From positions 1 through 49,716 of the forward strand of contig SFVI01000016.1 of the NCBI GenBank assembly GCA_004560305.1: a DNA stretch of 49,716 nucleotides. Direction: 5' to 3'. Every line of letters begins with the position of its first letter. Position 1 is the first letter of the stretch. The stretch comes from a bacterium (GTDB taxonomy: Bacteria > Bacillota > Clostridia > Oscillospirales > Oscillospiraceae). Below, in pieces: positions 24,760 to 32,194 of the stretch. The notes under the pieces were generated by a model, which was given only the letters and a program-made list of their open reading frames with translations, did not search any database and was not told the origin of the DNA. The position numbers and the translations under genes were made by a program.

Positions 24760-25434
24760 ATGTTTGAAGGATTCACCACCCAGACCAGCGACTTTTTGTG
24801 GGAGCTGGCCTTTCATAACGAACGGCCCTGGTTTCTGGCCCATAAGGAGCAGTTTGAGCAGCTGCTGAACCTGCCCCTCAAGGCCTTGGCCGCCGACACC
24901 GCCGCCTTGATGGAGCAGCGTTTCCCCAGCCGGGGCTTCAAGCTGCATGTGTCCCGCATTTATCGGGACGCCCGGCGGCTCTTCGGCCGGGGGCCTTACA
25001 AGGATCATCTCTGGTTCTCCCTGAAAAGCAATGAGATCCTGCTGGAGGGGCCTATGTTCTGGTTTGAGATCGGCGCGGCGGACTTCAGCTACGGCATGGG
25101 CTTTTACAGCGCCACCCCCGCCCAGATGGCCGCCTTCCGCCGGAAGGTGGATGCCAACCCCGCCCGGTTTGAGCGGCTGGCCAGGGCCGTGATGAAGGAG
25201 AAGGATTTTCGCATCACCGGGGAGGAATACGCCCGGCCCAAGGGCCGCCGCAGTGATGTGATCGACCAGTGGTACAACCGCAAGCGCCTGGGTATTGAGG
25301 TCAGCCGGGATTTCGGCGGCGATGTGCTCAGTGGGCGGCTGCCGGAGATTCTGGTGGACTGCTATGAAAGGCTGATGCCCATGTTCGACTTCTTTATGGA
25401 GGTCTACCGGGAGGAGCCGGGCAGCAGCCGGTGA
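24760..25434 (+). CDS. DUF2461 family protein, function unknown
   Basis: A 224-residue soluble protein of the DUF2461 (TIGR02453-like) group. Recognisable features are FLWELAFHNERPWFLAHKEQFE near the N-terminus, SRIYRDARRLFGRGPYKDHLWF, and FYSATPAQMAAFR. The biochemical function of the family is not known, and I cannot assign one here. ATG 24760 follows GAAGGAAG; an in-frame TTG upstream is less likely. It is first in an operon with a glycosyltransferase and a repeat protein, which does not by itself give a function. Confidence 0.75.
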   Translation: MFEGFTTQTSDFLWELAFHNERPWFLAHKEQFEQLLNLPLKALAADTAALMEQRFPSRGFKLHVSRIYRDARRLFGRGPYKDHLWFSLKSNEILLEGPMFWFEIGAADFSYGMGFYSATPAQMAAFRRKVDANPARFERLARAVMKEKDFRITGEEYARPKGRRSDVIDQWYNRKRLGIEVSRDFGGDVLSGRLPEILVDCYERLMPMFDFFMEVYREEPGSSR

Positions 25435-25451
25435 CAGAAGAAGGAGTTTTG

Positions 25452-26492
25452 ATGGAGAACAAAGCCCCACGGCTTGCCGTGATCATTCCCGCTTATAACG
25501 CGGAGCAGTATATTGAAAAGGCCGTCCGCAGCATCCTGGGCCAGAGCTTCTCGGATCTGCAGGTCATCGTGGTGGACGACGGCTCCGCCGATGACACGGC
25601 GGAGATCCTCCGCCGCATTCAGGCCGAGGACGACCGGCTCCTGCCCATCCGCGTTTCCAACGGCGGCCCCGCCAAGGCCCGGAACCGGGGGCTGGACGCG
25701 GTGCAGCCGGGCACCGAGTATGTGATGTTTGCCGACGCGGACGATGAGCTTCTGCCCGACGCGGTGGAATACGCCCTGGCCGGTGCCCAGGGGGCGGACC
25801 TGGTGTTCTTCGGCTTCACCATCGTCAACCCCGACGGCAGCTGCCGGGACTATTGCGAGCCGGAGCAGCTTCTGGACCGGGAGGCGCTGGGCACCGCCTT
25901 TGGGCGGCTCTATAAAGCCAACCTTTTTAACCAGGTCTGGGGCAAGCTGTTCCGGGCGGAGCTGATCGGCGAGGCCCGCTTCCCGGACTACCGCTGGGGA
26001 GAGGACCGGCTGTTCATCTTCCGCTGCCTGGAACGCGCCCGCTTTGTGAAGGTGCTGCCGGCGTGCAAGTACCGCTATATCATGCACCCCGGTGAGAGCC
26101 TGATCACCAGGTTCTGCGCGGAAAAGCCTCAGGTCTGCCTGGAGGCGGATCAGGTGGTCCAGACCCTGTGCGCCGCCCTGGGCAGCGACGAGGCCACCGA
26201 CGCGGACTGCCGCTATATGTTCGCCAAGAGCATTTTTTCCTGCATGACCACCCTGTTCACCCCCGGCTGTCCCATGAACTGCCGGGAAAAACGCCGCTAT
26301 GTGGCAGCCATCGTGAATCAGCCCCGGGTGCGGCTGCGCTGCCGCCAGGTCTTTGGCGGCTTTGTACCCAATCTGCTATGCGCCGTGGTGCGCAGCGGCT
26401 GGGTCTGGCTGAATATGCTGGTCTTTCGCCTGCTGGCAGCGGCCGGGCGGCATTTGCCCCGGCTTTTCACCCGACTCAAGCACAAGAAATAA
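25452..26492 (+). CDS. Family 2 glycosyltransferase
   Basis: A 346-residue GT-A fold glycosyltransferase. AVIIPAYNAEQYIEKAVRSI and VIVVDDGSADDT form the nucleotide-sugar site, FADADDELLP holds the DxD-like metal motif, and WGEDRLFIFRCL is a typical catalytic-region motif. The C-terminal ~60 residues hold a hydrophobic Trp/Leu-rich segment followed by Arg/Lys, suggesting membrane association. It probably adds a sugar to a surface glycan; donor and acceptor are unknown. ATG 25452 follows AAGGAG. Confidence 0.88.
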   Translation: MENKAPRLAVIIPAYNAEQYIEKAVRSILGQSFSDLQVIVVDDGSADDTAEILRRIQAEDDRLLPIRVSNGGPAKARNRGLDAVQPGTEYVMFADADDELLPDAVEYALAGAQGADLVFFGFTIVNPDGSCRDYCEPEQLLDREALGTAFGRLYKANLFNQVWGKLFRAELIGEARFPDYRWGEDRLFIFRCLERARFVKVLPACKYRYIMHPGESLITRFCAEKPQVCLEADQVVQTLCAALGSDEATDADCRYMFAKSIFSCMTTLFTPGCPMNCREKRRYVAAIVNQPRVRLRCRQVFGGFVPNLLCAVVRSGWVWLNMLVFRLLAAAGRHLPRLFTRLKHKK

Positions 26493-26505
26493 TCGGAGGC
26501 AAGCT

Positions 26506-27687
26506 ATGGAGCATCCACAGATTGTGGAAACGGAAAATACGAACAAGGCAAAACGCCGGTCCCTGCCCAAGGGGGCGCTGGTCGCCCTGGCAGCGCTGGC
26601 GGCGGTTCTGGCGCTGGCCCTGGTGATGATTTTCATTACCATGAACCGGCCGGAGCCGGCCCCGGTTTTTGACCTGTACAGCTATGACGCTCAGGGGCGG
26701 GAAGTCTCCCACACCAAGCAGCGGGCCGACGGCACGGTGCTTTTCCGCCGGGACACCGGCTATGACGGTGCCGGCAGCCAAAACGGGTACAGCATCTATG
26801 ACGGCGACGGCAGCCTGCTGTACCGGGAGGAGACGGCAGAGCAGGACGGTCTTTTAAGCGAAAAACAGATCACCACCGGCCAGGGGCTGACCCAGCGCAC
26901 CGTCTATGAATACGAGAACGGCGTGCTGGTGGGCAAGAGCTTCTATGACAGCAACGACAACCTGACCCAATACATCCGCTACACCGCCGATGGCAGCGCC
27001 CTCTATTGGGAGCTGTACGAATATAACGACGCCGGGCAAGAGACCCGGTACTACCGCTATACCGCCAAGCGCCAGCTGGACTACTGGCATGAATATGAAT
27101 ACGACGCCCAGGGCCGGGAGACCAGCCATGCCCGCTACAACGCCGACGGCAGCTGCCGGGACTGGAGCGAGTATACCTATGACGAGCAGGGCCGCCTGCT
27201 GTGTCAGAAGCAGTACGATTCCGCCGGGTCCCTGAACGTCCAGACCGATTATACCTACAATGAGGACGGCAGCTTCTCCACCTGGACCTTCTTCTATCGC
27301 TACGACGGCACCATGAGCAAGGAGCTGAGCATTTACGACAAAAACGGCAACCGCACCCACTACGCCGCCTATCCCAGCGGCGGCTATCTCAGCCATGGCA
27401 GCGACAGCAAGTATGACGAAAACGGCAATTTGATCGAACATGCCGAATTCGGCTACGGCGGCCTGGTGACCAAGTGGTACGAATATGAGTACGATGATCA
27501 GGGCCGGGAGCTGCGCCGCTATACCCACGGCCTCTATGAGCGGGCCTCCTCCTACGAGAACCGCTATGACGAGGAGGGCAACTGCATCGAGCGCATTTAT
27601 TACGACAACGAGGGCAACGTCACCGACCGGGTGCAGAACCCCAGCCCGGAGCTCTCCTTCCGCTACATCTACCGGCCGGATTATTGA
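26506..27687 (+). CDS. Membrane-anchored YD-like repeat protein
   Basis: A 393-residue protein with a short basic cytosolic N-terminus (KAKRRSLPK), one membrane helix (residues 23-46), and an external domain of about 340 residues made of tandem ~20-25 residue units such as YEYDAQGRETSHARYNADGS. These resemble RHS/YD-type repeats, with Y-x-Y-D-x-x-G-R and Y-x-x-D-G-S, expected to form a beta-rich rod. No toxin domain, sortase signal or RHS core is seen, so it is not a full RHS polymorphic toxin. It follows a glycosyltransferase by 13 bases and may be a surface or cell-wall contact protein; the function is not known. Confidence 0.7.
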   Translation: MEHPQIVETENTNKAKRRSLPKGALVALAALAAVLALALVMIFITMNRPEPAPVFDLYSYDAQGREVSHTKQRADGTVLFRRDTGYDGAGSQNGYSIYDGDGSLLYREETAEQDGLLSEKQITTGQGLTQRTVYEYENGVLVGKSFYDSNDNLTQYIRYTADGSALYWELYEYNDAGQETRYYRYTAKRQLDYWHEYEYDAQGRETSHARYNADGSCRDWSEYTYDEQGRLLCQKQYDSAGSLNVQTDYTYNEDGSFSTWTFFYRYDGTMSKELSIYDKNGNRTHYAAYPSGGYLSHGSDSKYDENGNLIEHAEFGYGGLVTKWYEYEYDDQGRELRRYTHGLYERASSYENRYDEEGNCIERIYYDNEGNVTDRVQNPSPELSFRYIYRPDY

Positions 27688-27721
27688 AAAAATGGACAGT
27701 CTCACGGACTGTCCATTTTTT
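27687..27721. terminator. Bidirectional terminator, repeat protein / spoIVB
   Basis: AAAAAATGGACAGTC (27687-27701) pairs with GACTGTCCATTTTTT (27707-27721) around a 5-base loop. A- and T-tracts on either side serve both converging genes. Confidence 0.92.
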
Positions 27722-28712
27722 ATGCCGCTTTTTCCTGGATCCCCGCCGCCTTCAGCATGTCGTCAATGCTGACAGCATAGCCCTTGCTGGGGTCCGAGAC
27801 GAAGACATGGGTCACGGCGCCCACGAGCTTGCCGTTCTGGATCAGGGGGCTGCCGGACATTCCCTGGACGATGCCGCCGGTCTTTTCCAGCAGCTCCGGG
27901 TCCGTGACGCTGATCATGGCGTGCTGCCCGTTGCTGTCCCGATAGACCCGGTTCACCTCCACCGCGTATTCCCCGGTATAGCGGCCGCCGATGGTGGAAA
28001 CAATGGTGGCAGGGCCGGTGGACAGCTGTCCGCTCTCCAGCTTCCGGGTGCCAAGGCTGCTGTAGCCCTCGCCAAAGATGCCGCAGTCCGTGTTCAGCGC
28101 AATGCTGCCCAGCACCTTGCCCAGGTCGGCACAGCCGTTGAGCTCACCAGGCGTACCGGAGGCCCCGGGCTTAATGCTGAGGATTTGGGCGTCACAGATG
28201 CTGCCCTGGCTCACCGGCAGCTGGATGCCACTCTCCGAGTCGCTGATGCTGTGGCCCAGGGCGCCGTAGACGCCGCTCTCCGGGTCCTGAAAGGTGATGG
28301 TACCGATGCCGGAGATGCCGTCCCGCAGCCACATCCCCAGCATCCACTGCCCCTCGGCAGAGCAGGCGGGCCTCACATCCAGCTCCATTTTCTTGCTCTC
28401 GCGCTCTATGCAAAGCTTCACAGGCTGCCCACCGGCCGCCTCCACCGCCGCGATTACGTCGGCGGCCTTGCTGACTGTTTTTCCGTCGGCTTTGATGATG
28501 ATATCGCCCTGGCGAATGCCGGCGGATTTGGCCGGTGTGCAGACGCCGTCCGCCGTCTCCACCTCCGAAAGCCCCGCCACCAGGACGCCCTTGGTGCTCA
28601 CCTGGATACCCACCACCTGGCCGCCCACCAGCAGTTCCTGGGCAAAGGCCGGGGCGGACAGACAGCTGACGATCACCAGGGACCACAGCGCCGTTATAAT
28701 TGTTTTTTTCAT
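27720..28712 (-). CDS. spoIVB: SpoIVB-type sporulation peptidase
   Basis: A 330-residue S55-family serine peptidase. A signal or anchor peptide (residues 1-24, ending PAFA) is followed by a PDZ domain (AGIRQGDIIIKADGK) and the catalytic domain with His154 in GALGHSIS and Ser286 in GMSGSPLIQNG. SpoIVB is exported from the forespore and cleaves SpoIVFA, releasing SpoIVFB to process pro-SigK in the mother cell. ATG 28712 follows GGAGGGAAAGC. Upstream, CATACTG (complement of 28745-28751) resembles a SigG -10 but I cannot pair it with a good -35. No other spoIV gene is in the window. Confidence 0.93.
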   Translation of the reverse strand: MKKTIITALWSLVIVSCLSAPAFAQELLVGGQVVGIQVSTKGVLVAGLSEVETADGVCTPAKSAGIRQGDIIIKADGKTVSKAADVIAAVEAAGGQPVKLCIERESKKMELDVRPACSAEGQWMLGMWLRDGISGIGTITFQDPESGVYGALGHSISDSESGIQLPVSQGSICDAQILSIKPGASGTPGELNGCADLGKVLGSIALNTDCGIFGEGYSSLGTRKLESGQLSTGPATIVSTIGGRYTGEYAVEVNRVYRDSNGQHAMISVTDPELLEKTGGIVQGMSGSPLIQNGKLVGAVTHVFVSDPSKGYAVSIDDMLKAAGIQEKAA

Positions 28713-28846
28713 GCTTTCCCTCCCGCGCATTTCGTCGCATGATTCAGTATGTGCGCCGGGTGGACAAATTAAAGGCGGAGATGAATGTAAAAGCAGCTAG
28801 TATTTTACTGTCCATTGCGGCGAATAATTCATAGATGTTCACAAAA

Positions 28847-28876
28847 AACAAACCCGAAGCGTTTTGCCTCGGGTTT
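28847..28876 (-). terminator. Terminator of the cbiM-cbiQ-cbiO operon
   Basis: On the minus strand AAACCCGAGGC pairs with GCTTCGGGTTT, followed by GTTTTTT. It ends the metal transporter operon 45 bases after the cbiO stop. On the plus strand the site has no T-run. Confidence 0.85.
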
Positions 28877-28921
28877 CAGCCTGTGAAAAAATTCAATTTT
28901 CAGCATCTCTTTCCTCTGCGC

Positions 28922-29650
28922 TCAGCGCCGCCCCTGCAAACAGAAGGGCAGCTCCATGCGGTTTGCTTCCAGAAGCGCCTGATCCCGGAGAATGCGCTCC
29001 GCCGGGCCATCGGCCACGATTTTCCCCCGGGACAGCAGAATCACCCGCTGGCAGGTGTCCAGGATCATGTCCAGGTCATGGGAGGCGATCAGTTTCGTCT
29101 GGGGCAGGGTGTTGATGGTGTTGATGACCGTGCGGCGGTTCACCGGGTCCAGGGCCGTGGAAGGCTCGTCCATCAGGATGGTCTCCGGCTCCATGGTCAG
29201 AATGGTGGCAATGGCTGCCATTCGTTTTTCCCCGCCGGAAATCTTATGGTTATAGCGGTGTTTCAGCTCCACAAGGCCCAGCCGGTTCAAAACCGCGTCC
29301 ACGCGCCGCTCCGTCTCCTCTTTGCTCAGGCCATAGTTACGGGGGCCGAAAATCATGTCCTCATACACCGTTGGCATAAACATCTGGTTATCCGAGTCCT
29401 GCAGGACAAAGCCGATCTTTTGCCGGATGGCGGGAAGGTTCTGCTTATTCACGGCCAGCCCGTCCACCAGAATCTGCCCCTTGCCGGAAAGCAGGCCCAG
29501 CAGCAGCTTCATAATGGTGGATTTCCCGGCTCCGTTCGCGCCGATCAGGCCCACAGACTCCCCGTCTTGAATGGTAAAGCTCAGATTCTCAACCACGGGG
29601 CCCTCCCCATCGTAGGAAAAGGACACATTCTGAAATTCGATCATTTTCAT
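28922..29650 (-). CDS. cbiO: ECF transporter ATPase (CbiO/EcfA type)
   Basis: A 242-residue ABC ATPase. Walker A is GANGAGKST, the Q-loop is in LQDSDNQMF, the signature is ISGGEKRM, Walker B is ETILMDEPS and the H-loop is ASHD. The context with cbiM and cbiQ makes it the motor of a nickel/cobalt uptake system. ATG 29650 overlaps the cbiQ stop by one base (TGATG), so the two are coupled. An in-frame GTG one codon upstream is unlikely. Confidence 0.93.
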   Translation of the reverse strand: MKMIEFQNVSFSYDGEGPVVENLSFTIQDGESVGLIGANGAGKSTIMKLLLGLLSGKGQILVDGLAVNKQNLPAIRQKIGFVLQDSDNQMFMPTVYEDMIFGPRNYGLSKEETERRVDAVLNRLGLVELKHRYNHKISGGEKRMAAIATILTMEPETILMDEPSTALDPVNRRTVINTINTLPQTKLIASHDLDMILDTCQRVILLSRGKIVADGPAERILRDQALLEANRMELPFCLQGRR

Positions 29651-30453
29651 CACCCAATCAGCAAGCCCCCCAAAAGGGAGGAAATATTAAAGCATCTTGC
29701 GCCCAGGAACAGGGCGATGCAGACCACCGCGAAGGCCAGGCCGGACCGCCCGTATGCCGGGGCGTCAGCATAATAGAATTCCCCCCGGAAGCCCCGGAGC
29801 GTCATACTGCCGTACAGCTCCTCCGCCCGGTCCATGCTCCGCAGCAAAAGCTGCCCCAGGAAGGAGCCCCAGGCGGAGATATGGATTCCCTTCTGTCCCG
29901 GCGCCCGCAGCTTATAGGCTTGGCTCATAACAGAGGCCTGCTCGATCATCACGCCGATATAGCGGTAGGTCAGAAGCAGCAGCGTGGGGATAAGCTCCGG
30001 CACATGAAGCTTCCGCAATGCTCCGCAGATGGCGTCCATGCGGGTTGTGGCAATCAGCAGAAAAGAAGCCATCAGGGAAAAGACGCCCTTCATCATCAGC
30101 GTCAGCATGGACACAAAGCCGCCGGTAATGGTCATGCTCCCCAGCCGAAGCAGCGGCGCATGATCCAGAAAGGGATTGGCAAGTCCCACGGCGCAAACCA
30201 GCGGCAGCACCACCCGCAGCTTGTAAAAGCACAAGCCCACGGAGATCCCCGCCGCCTGAAACAGCAGCACCGGATACAGCACCATAACCACAAGCCCGGA
30301 AAAATCATATTTGGGGAAAGATACCACCGTGATGATATAGAATACAGTCACCAGGAGCTTGCACAGAGGGTTCAGCCGGTGGATGGGGGAATCTCCTGCG
30401 GCCAGGGCGTCCATCTCCCGCAGTTCATGCTGGGCCTGGGATAATTTGTCCAT
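29650..30453 (-). CDS. cbiQ: ECF transporter transmembrane protein (CbiQ/EcfT type)
   Basis: A 267-residue membrane protein with about five membrane helices. It carries the two EcfT coupling motifs that face the ATPases, here RSMDRAEELYGSMTLRGF (an Ala-Arg-Gly-type motif near residue 215) and a preceding helix. ATG 30453 follows AGGAGACAGAA; an upstream frame adds eight residues before the ribosome site. It works with cbiM (metal binding) and cbiO. Confidence 0.9.
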   Translation of the reverse strand: MDKLSQAQHELREMDALAAGDSPIHRLNPLCKLLVTVFYIITVVSFPKYDFSGLVVMVLYPVLLFQAAGISVGLCFYKLRVVLPLVCAVGLANPFLDHAPLLRLGSMTITGGFVSMLTLMMKGVFSLMASFLLIATTRMDAICGALRKLHVPELIPTLLLLTYRYIGVMIEQASVMSQAYKLRAPGQKGIHISAWGSFLGQLLLRSMDRAEELYGSMTLRGFRGEFYYADAPAYGRSGLAFAVVCIALFLGARCFNISSLLGGLLIG

Positions 30454-30475
30454 TTCTGTCTCCTTGCAAAATGAC

Positions 30476-30512
30476 AATCGGGGACACCGGAACGGTGTCC
30501 CCGATGATTATA
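30476..30512 (-). promoter_or_regulatory. Hairpin and TATAAT between cbiM and cbiQ
   Basis: ATCGGGGACACCG pairs perfectly with CGGTGTCCCCGAT (approximately 30478-30504). Just upstream on the minus strand is TATAAT (complement of 30507-30512) with CTGAAA 17 bases before it. The T-run after the hairpin is weak (TTGTCATTTT). This could be an attenuator, a partial terminator giving excess CbiM, or an internal promoter. Confidence 0.4.
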
Positions 30513-30521
30513 GCATAGTTC

Positions 30522-31589
30522 CTACGCTTTTTCAGCAATTTTTTTCTTGCGGAAGAAGCCGCCGGCCACGCACACCAGAATCGCAGCGCCTGCCACCATG
30601 GCGGAGCCTACCAGGCCGGAAACGGAAGTCCCCGCAGCGCTGTCGCTATCGGCAAAGGCATAGTCCGGCAGGAAGGCAGTTTTTTCCTGAACTGCACCAA
30701 GGGCATCCGCCGCTCCGCTGGATATGCCATAGCTTTCTTCATCCAGCCCCATGTTGGCGCTGTAGCCTGCTTCGGCATTCCCGAACATGGACCATTCCAG
30801 GCCATCAGGATTGGCGCTGGCCACCAGGCTGAGCCCGCCGCCCACAACAACCACAACAGCCGTCAGGACAGCCAGCGTTGTTCTGAGGGAGCAGCGGCCC
30901 TGTACAGCGGCATCTCCGGCGTTCACGTCCATCAGCAGCTCGGGACGGGCCTCATAGACAAACATCAGAACAGCGGCGGTAATCAGGCCTTCCACCAGGC
31001 CGATGGCCAGATGGATGGGCTGCATGATGCCAACAAAGGCGGCGAAGGGCAGCTCGGTAATGCCGGAAACGGAGGTTTCCAGCACCACGGAAAAGGCGCC
31101 CAGCTGGAGAGTCAGCACACAGCCGAGAACAGAGGCCAGCACAATCCTGGCCCGCTCTGCCGCCTTCGTCCCCAAAGCCGAGAAGCAGCTGCTGCTCATG
31201 ATGGGTCTCCATAAGAAATAATAGCCCACGAAGCAGCCGTAGAAGGCCATATTCCAGCAGTTTGCCCCCAGCGCCAGCAGGCCGCCGTCGGCAAAGAACA
31301 GACATTGTATGGTGAGTATCACCACCATGGACAGGAAGCCTGCCTGGGGGCCCAATAGGGCGGAGAGCAGCATACCGCCGCAAAGGTGGCCGGAGGAGCC
31401 GGTTCCCGGAATCGTGTAGTTGATCATCTGCCCGGCAAAGACCAAGGCGGAGGTGACAGCCATGGTGGGCAGTTTTGCGGTCGTCTCATCCTTTTTCAGG
31501 GTCTTCACGGACGCCCCAACCGTTACTGCGGAAGCTGCGTACATGGTGGCGGCCACAGCCGGCGCCAGCAGCGCGTCTGCCATATGCAT
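30522..31589 (-). CDS. cbiM: Ni/Co ECF transporter substrate-binding protein, CbiM fused to a PDGLE domain
   Basis: A 355-residue membrane protein. I chose the ATG at 31589 because it gives MHMADALLAP, keeping His at position 2, which the CbiM/NikM family uses as a metal ligand at the free N-terminus; upstream ATGs at 31595 and 31646 would lose it. GAGAGGGG lies 6 bases upstream. Residues 1-215 hold the seven-helix CbiM core (SGHLCGGML, GIMQPIHLAIG). After a membrane segment the protein carries ANPDGLEWSMFG, the PDGLE domain that stands in for CbiN, and a last helix. Nickel versus cobalt cannot be told from sequence. Confidence 0.92.
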   Translation of the reverse strand: MHMADALLAPAVAATMYAASAVTVGASVKTLKKDETTAKLPTMAVTSALVFAGQMINYTIPGTGSSGHLCGGMLLSALLGPQAGFLSMVVILTIQCLFFADGGLLALGANCWNMAFYGCFVGYYFLWRPIMSSSCFSALGTKAAERARIVLASVLGCVLTLQLGAFSVVLETSVSGITELPFAAFVGIMQPIHLAIGLVEGLITAAVLMFVYEARPELLMDVNAGDAAVQGRCSLRTTLAVLTAVVVVVGGGLSLVASANPDGLEWSMFGNAEAGYSANMGLDEESYGISSGAADALGAVQEKTAFLPDYAFADSDSAAGTSVSGLVGSAMVAGAAILVCVAGGFFRKKKIAEKA

Positions 31590-31622
31590 ATACATACCCC
31601 TCTCTGTTCTTAAGATGCTTTC

Positions 31623-31651
31623 ATTATAACAATGGTGAAGCCGCATTTTAA
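31623..31651 (-). promoter_or_regulatory. Promoter of the cbiM operon
   Basis: On the minus strand TTAAAA (31646-31651) is followed after 17 bases by a perfect TATAAT (31623-31628), 34 bases upstream of the ATG. The GC palindrome at 31653-31664 ends two bases upstream of the -35. Confidence 0.75.
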
Positions 31652-31652
31652 G

Positions 31653-31664
31653 CCCCCCGGGGGG
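31653..31664. repeat. CCCCCCGGGGGG palindrome at the cbiM promoter
   Basis: A perfect 12-bp palindrome of six C then six G, abutting the -35 of the metal transporter promoter. G/C-tract operators of this kind are typical of CsoR/RcnR-family metal sensors, which could control this operon; that link is inference. Confidence 0.5.
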
Positions 31665-31723
31665 ATATTTTTCCTAAAAATTTTTACTCTGTCTGGATTT
31701 TGTTTTCGCATATTGCGCAAATT

Positions 31724-31754
31724 AAGACTCCGAAGTGACAGACTTCGGAGTCTT
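31724..31754 (-). terminator. Terminator of folC-ruvX
   Basis: AAGACTCCGAAGT (31724-31736) and ACTTCGGAGTCTT (31742-31754) form a perfect 13-bp stem. On the minus strand it follows the ruvX stop and continues AATTTGC, a modest T-rich tail. The stem is strong but the tail is weak. Confidence 0.7.
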
Positions 31755-31771
31755 GGAGAACAAATTCGATT

Positions 31772-32185
31772 TTAACGCAGGCTGCCCAGATATCCCTCCA
31801 GGATCAGGCTGGCGGCCACGGCGTCCACGGTTTTACGGTGCTTCTTTTCCTTCTTGCCGGCGGCATGGAGAATGGCGTGGGCCTCGATGCTGCTGCGGCG
31901 CTCATCCCACAGCACCACCGGCAGGCCGCAGCTTTCCTCCAGCAGGAGCTTGAACTGACGGCATTTCTCCGCCCGGGGGCCTTCGCTGCCGTCCATATTT
32001 CTGGGCAGGCCCAGTACCAGGGTGCCCACCTCCCGGCTTTTTGCCTCCCGGCTGATCTGCTCCGCCAGGCGCTCCGGGTTCCACTCCGTCACCGTCCAGG
32101 CCTCGCCGCAGAGCATCCCCAGCAGGTCGCTGACGGCAAGGCCCGTGCGCTGGTCGCCGTAATCAATGGCCATAATCCGCATCAT
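31772..32185 (-). CDS. ruvX: Holliday-junction resolvase-like protein RuvX (YqgF)
   Basis: A 137-residue RNase H-fold protein. Catalytic Asp in MAIDYGDQRTGLAVSD, Glu in WDERRSSIEA, and the C-terminal Asp in TVDAVAASLIL match the YqgF family, which is linked to pre-16S rRNA processing. The start is at 32185 or the adjacent ATG at 32182. It lies nine bases after folC and is followed by a strong hairpin. Confidence 0.92.
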   Translation of the reverse strand: MMRIMAIDYGDQRTGLAVSDLLGMLCGEAWTVTEWNPERLAEQISREAKSREVGTLVLGLPRNMDGSEGPRAEKCRQFKLLLEESCGLPVVLWDERRSSIEAHAILHAAGKKEKKHRKTVDAVAASLILEGYLGSLR

Positions 32186-32194
32186 ATCACCGCC

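Noticed and set aside
26506..27687. Full RHS/polymorphic toxin
   Set aside because: Only YD-like repeats and a membrane anchor are present; no RHS core box, toxin tip or immunity gene follows.
28745..28751. SigG promoter of spoIVB
   Set aside because: CATACTG fits a SigG -10, but no good -35 is present at 17-18 bases, so I did not list it as a promoter.
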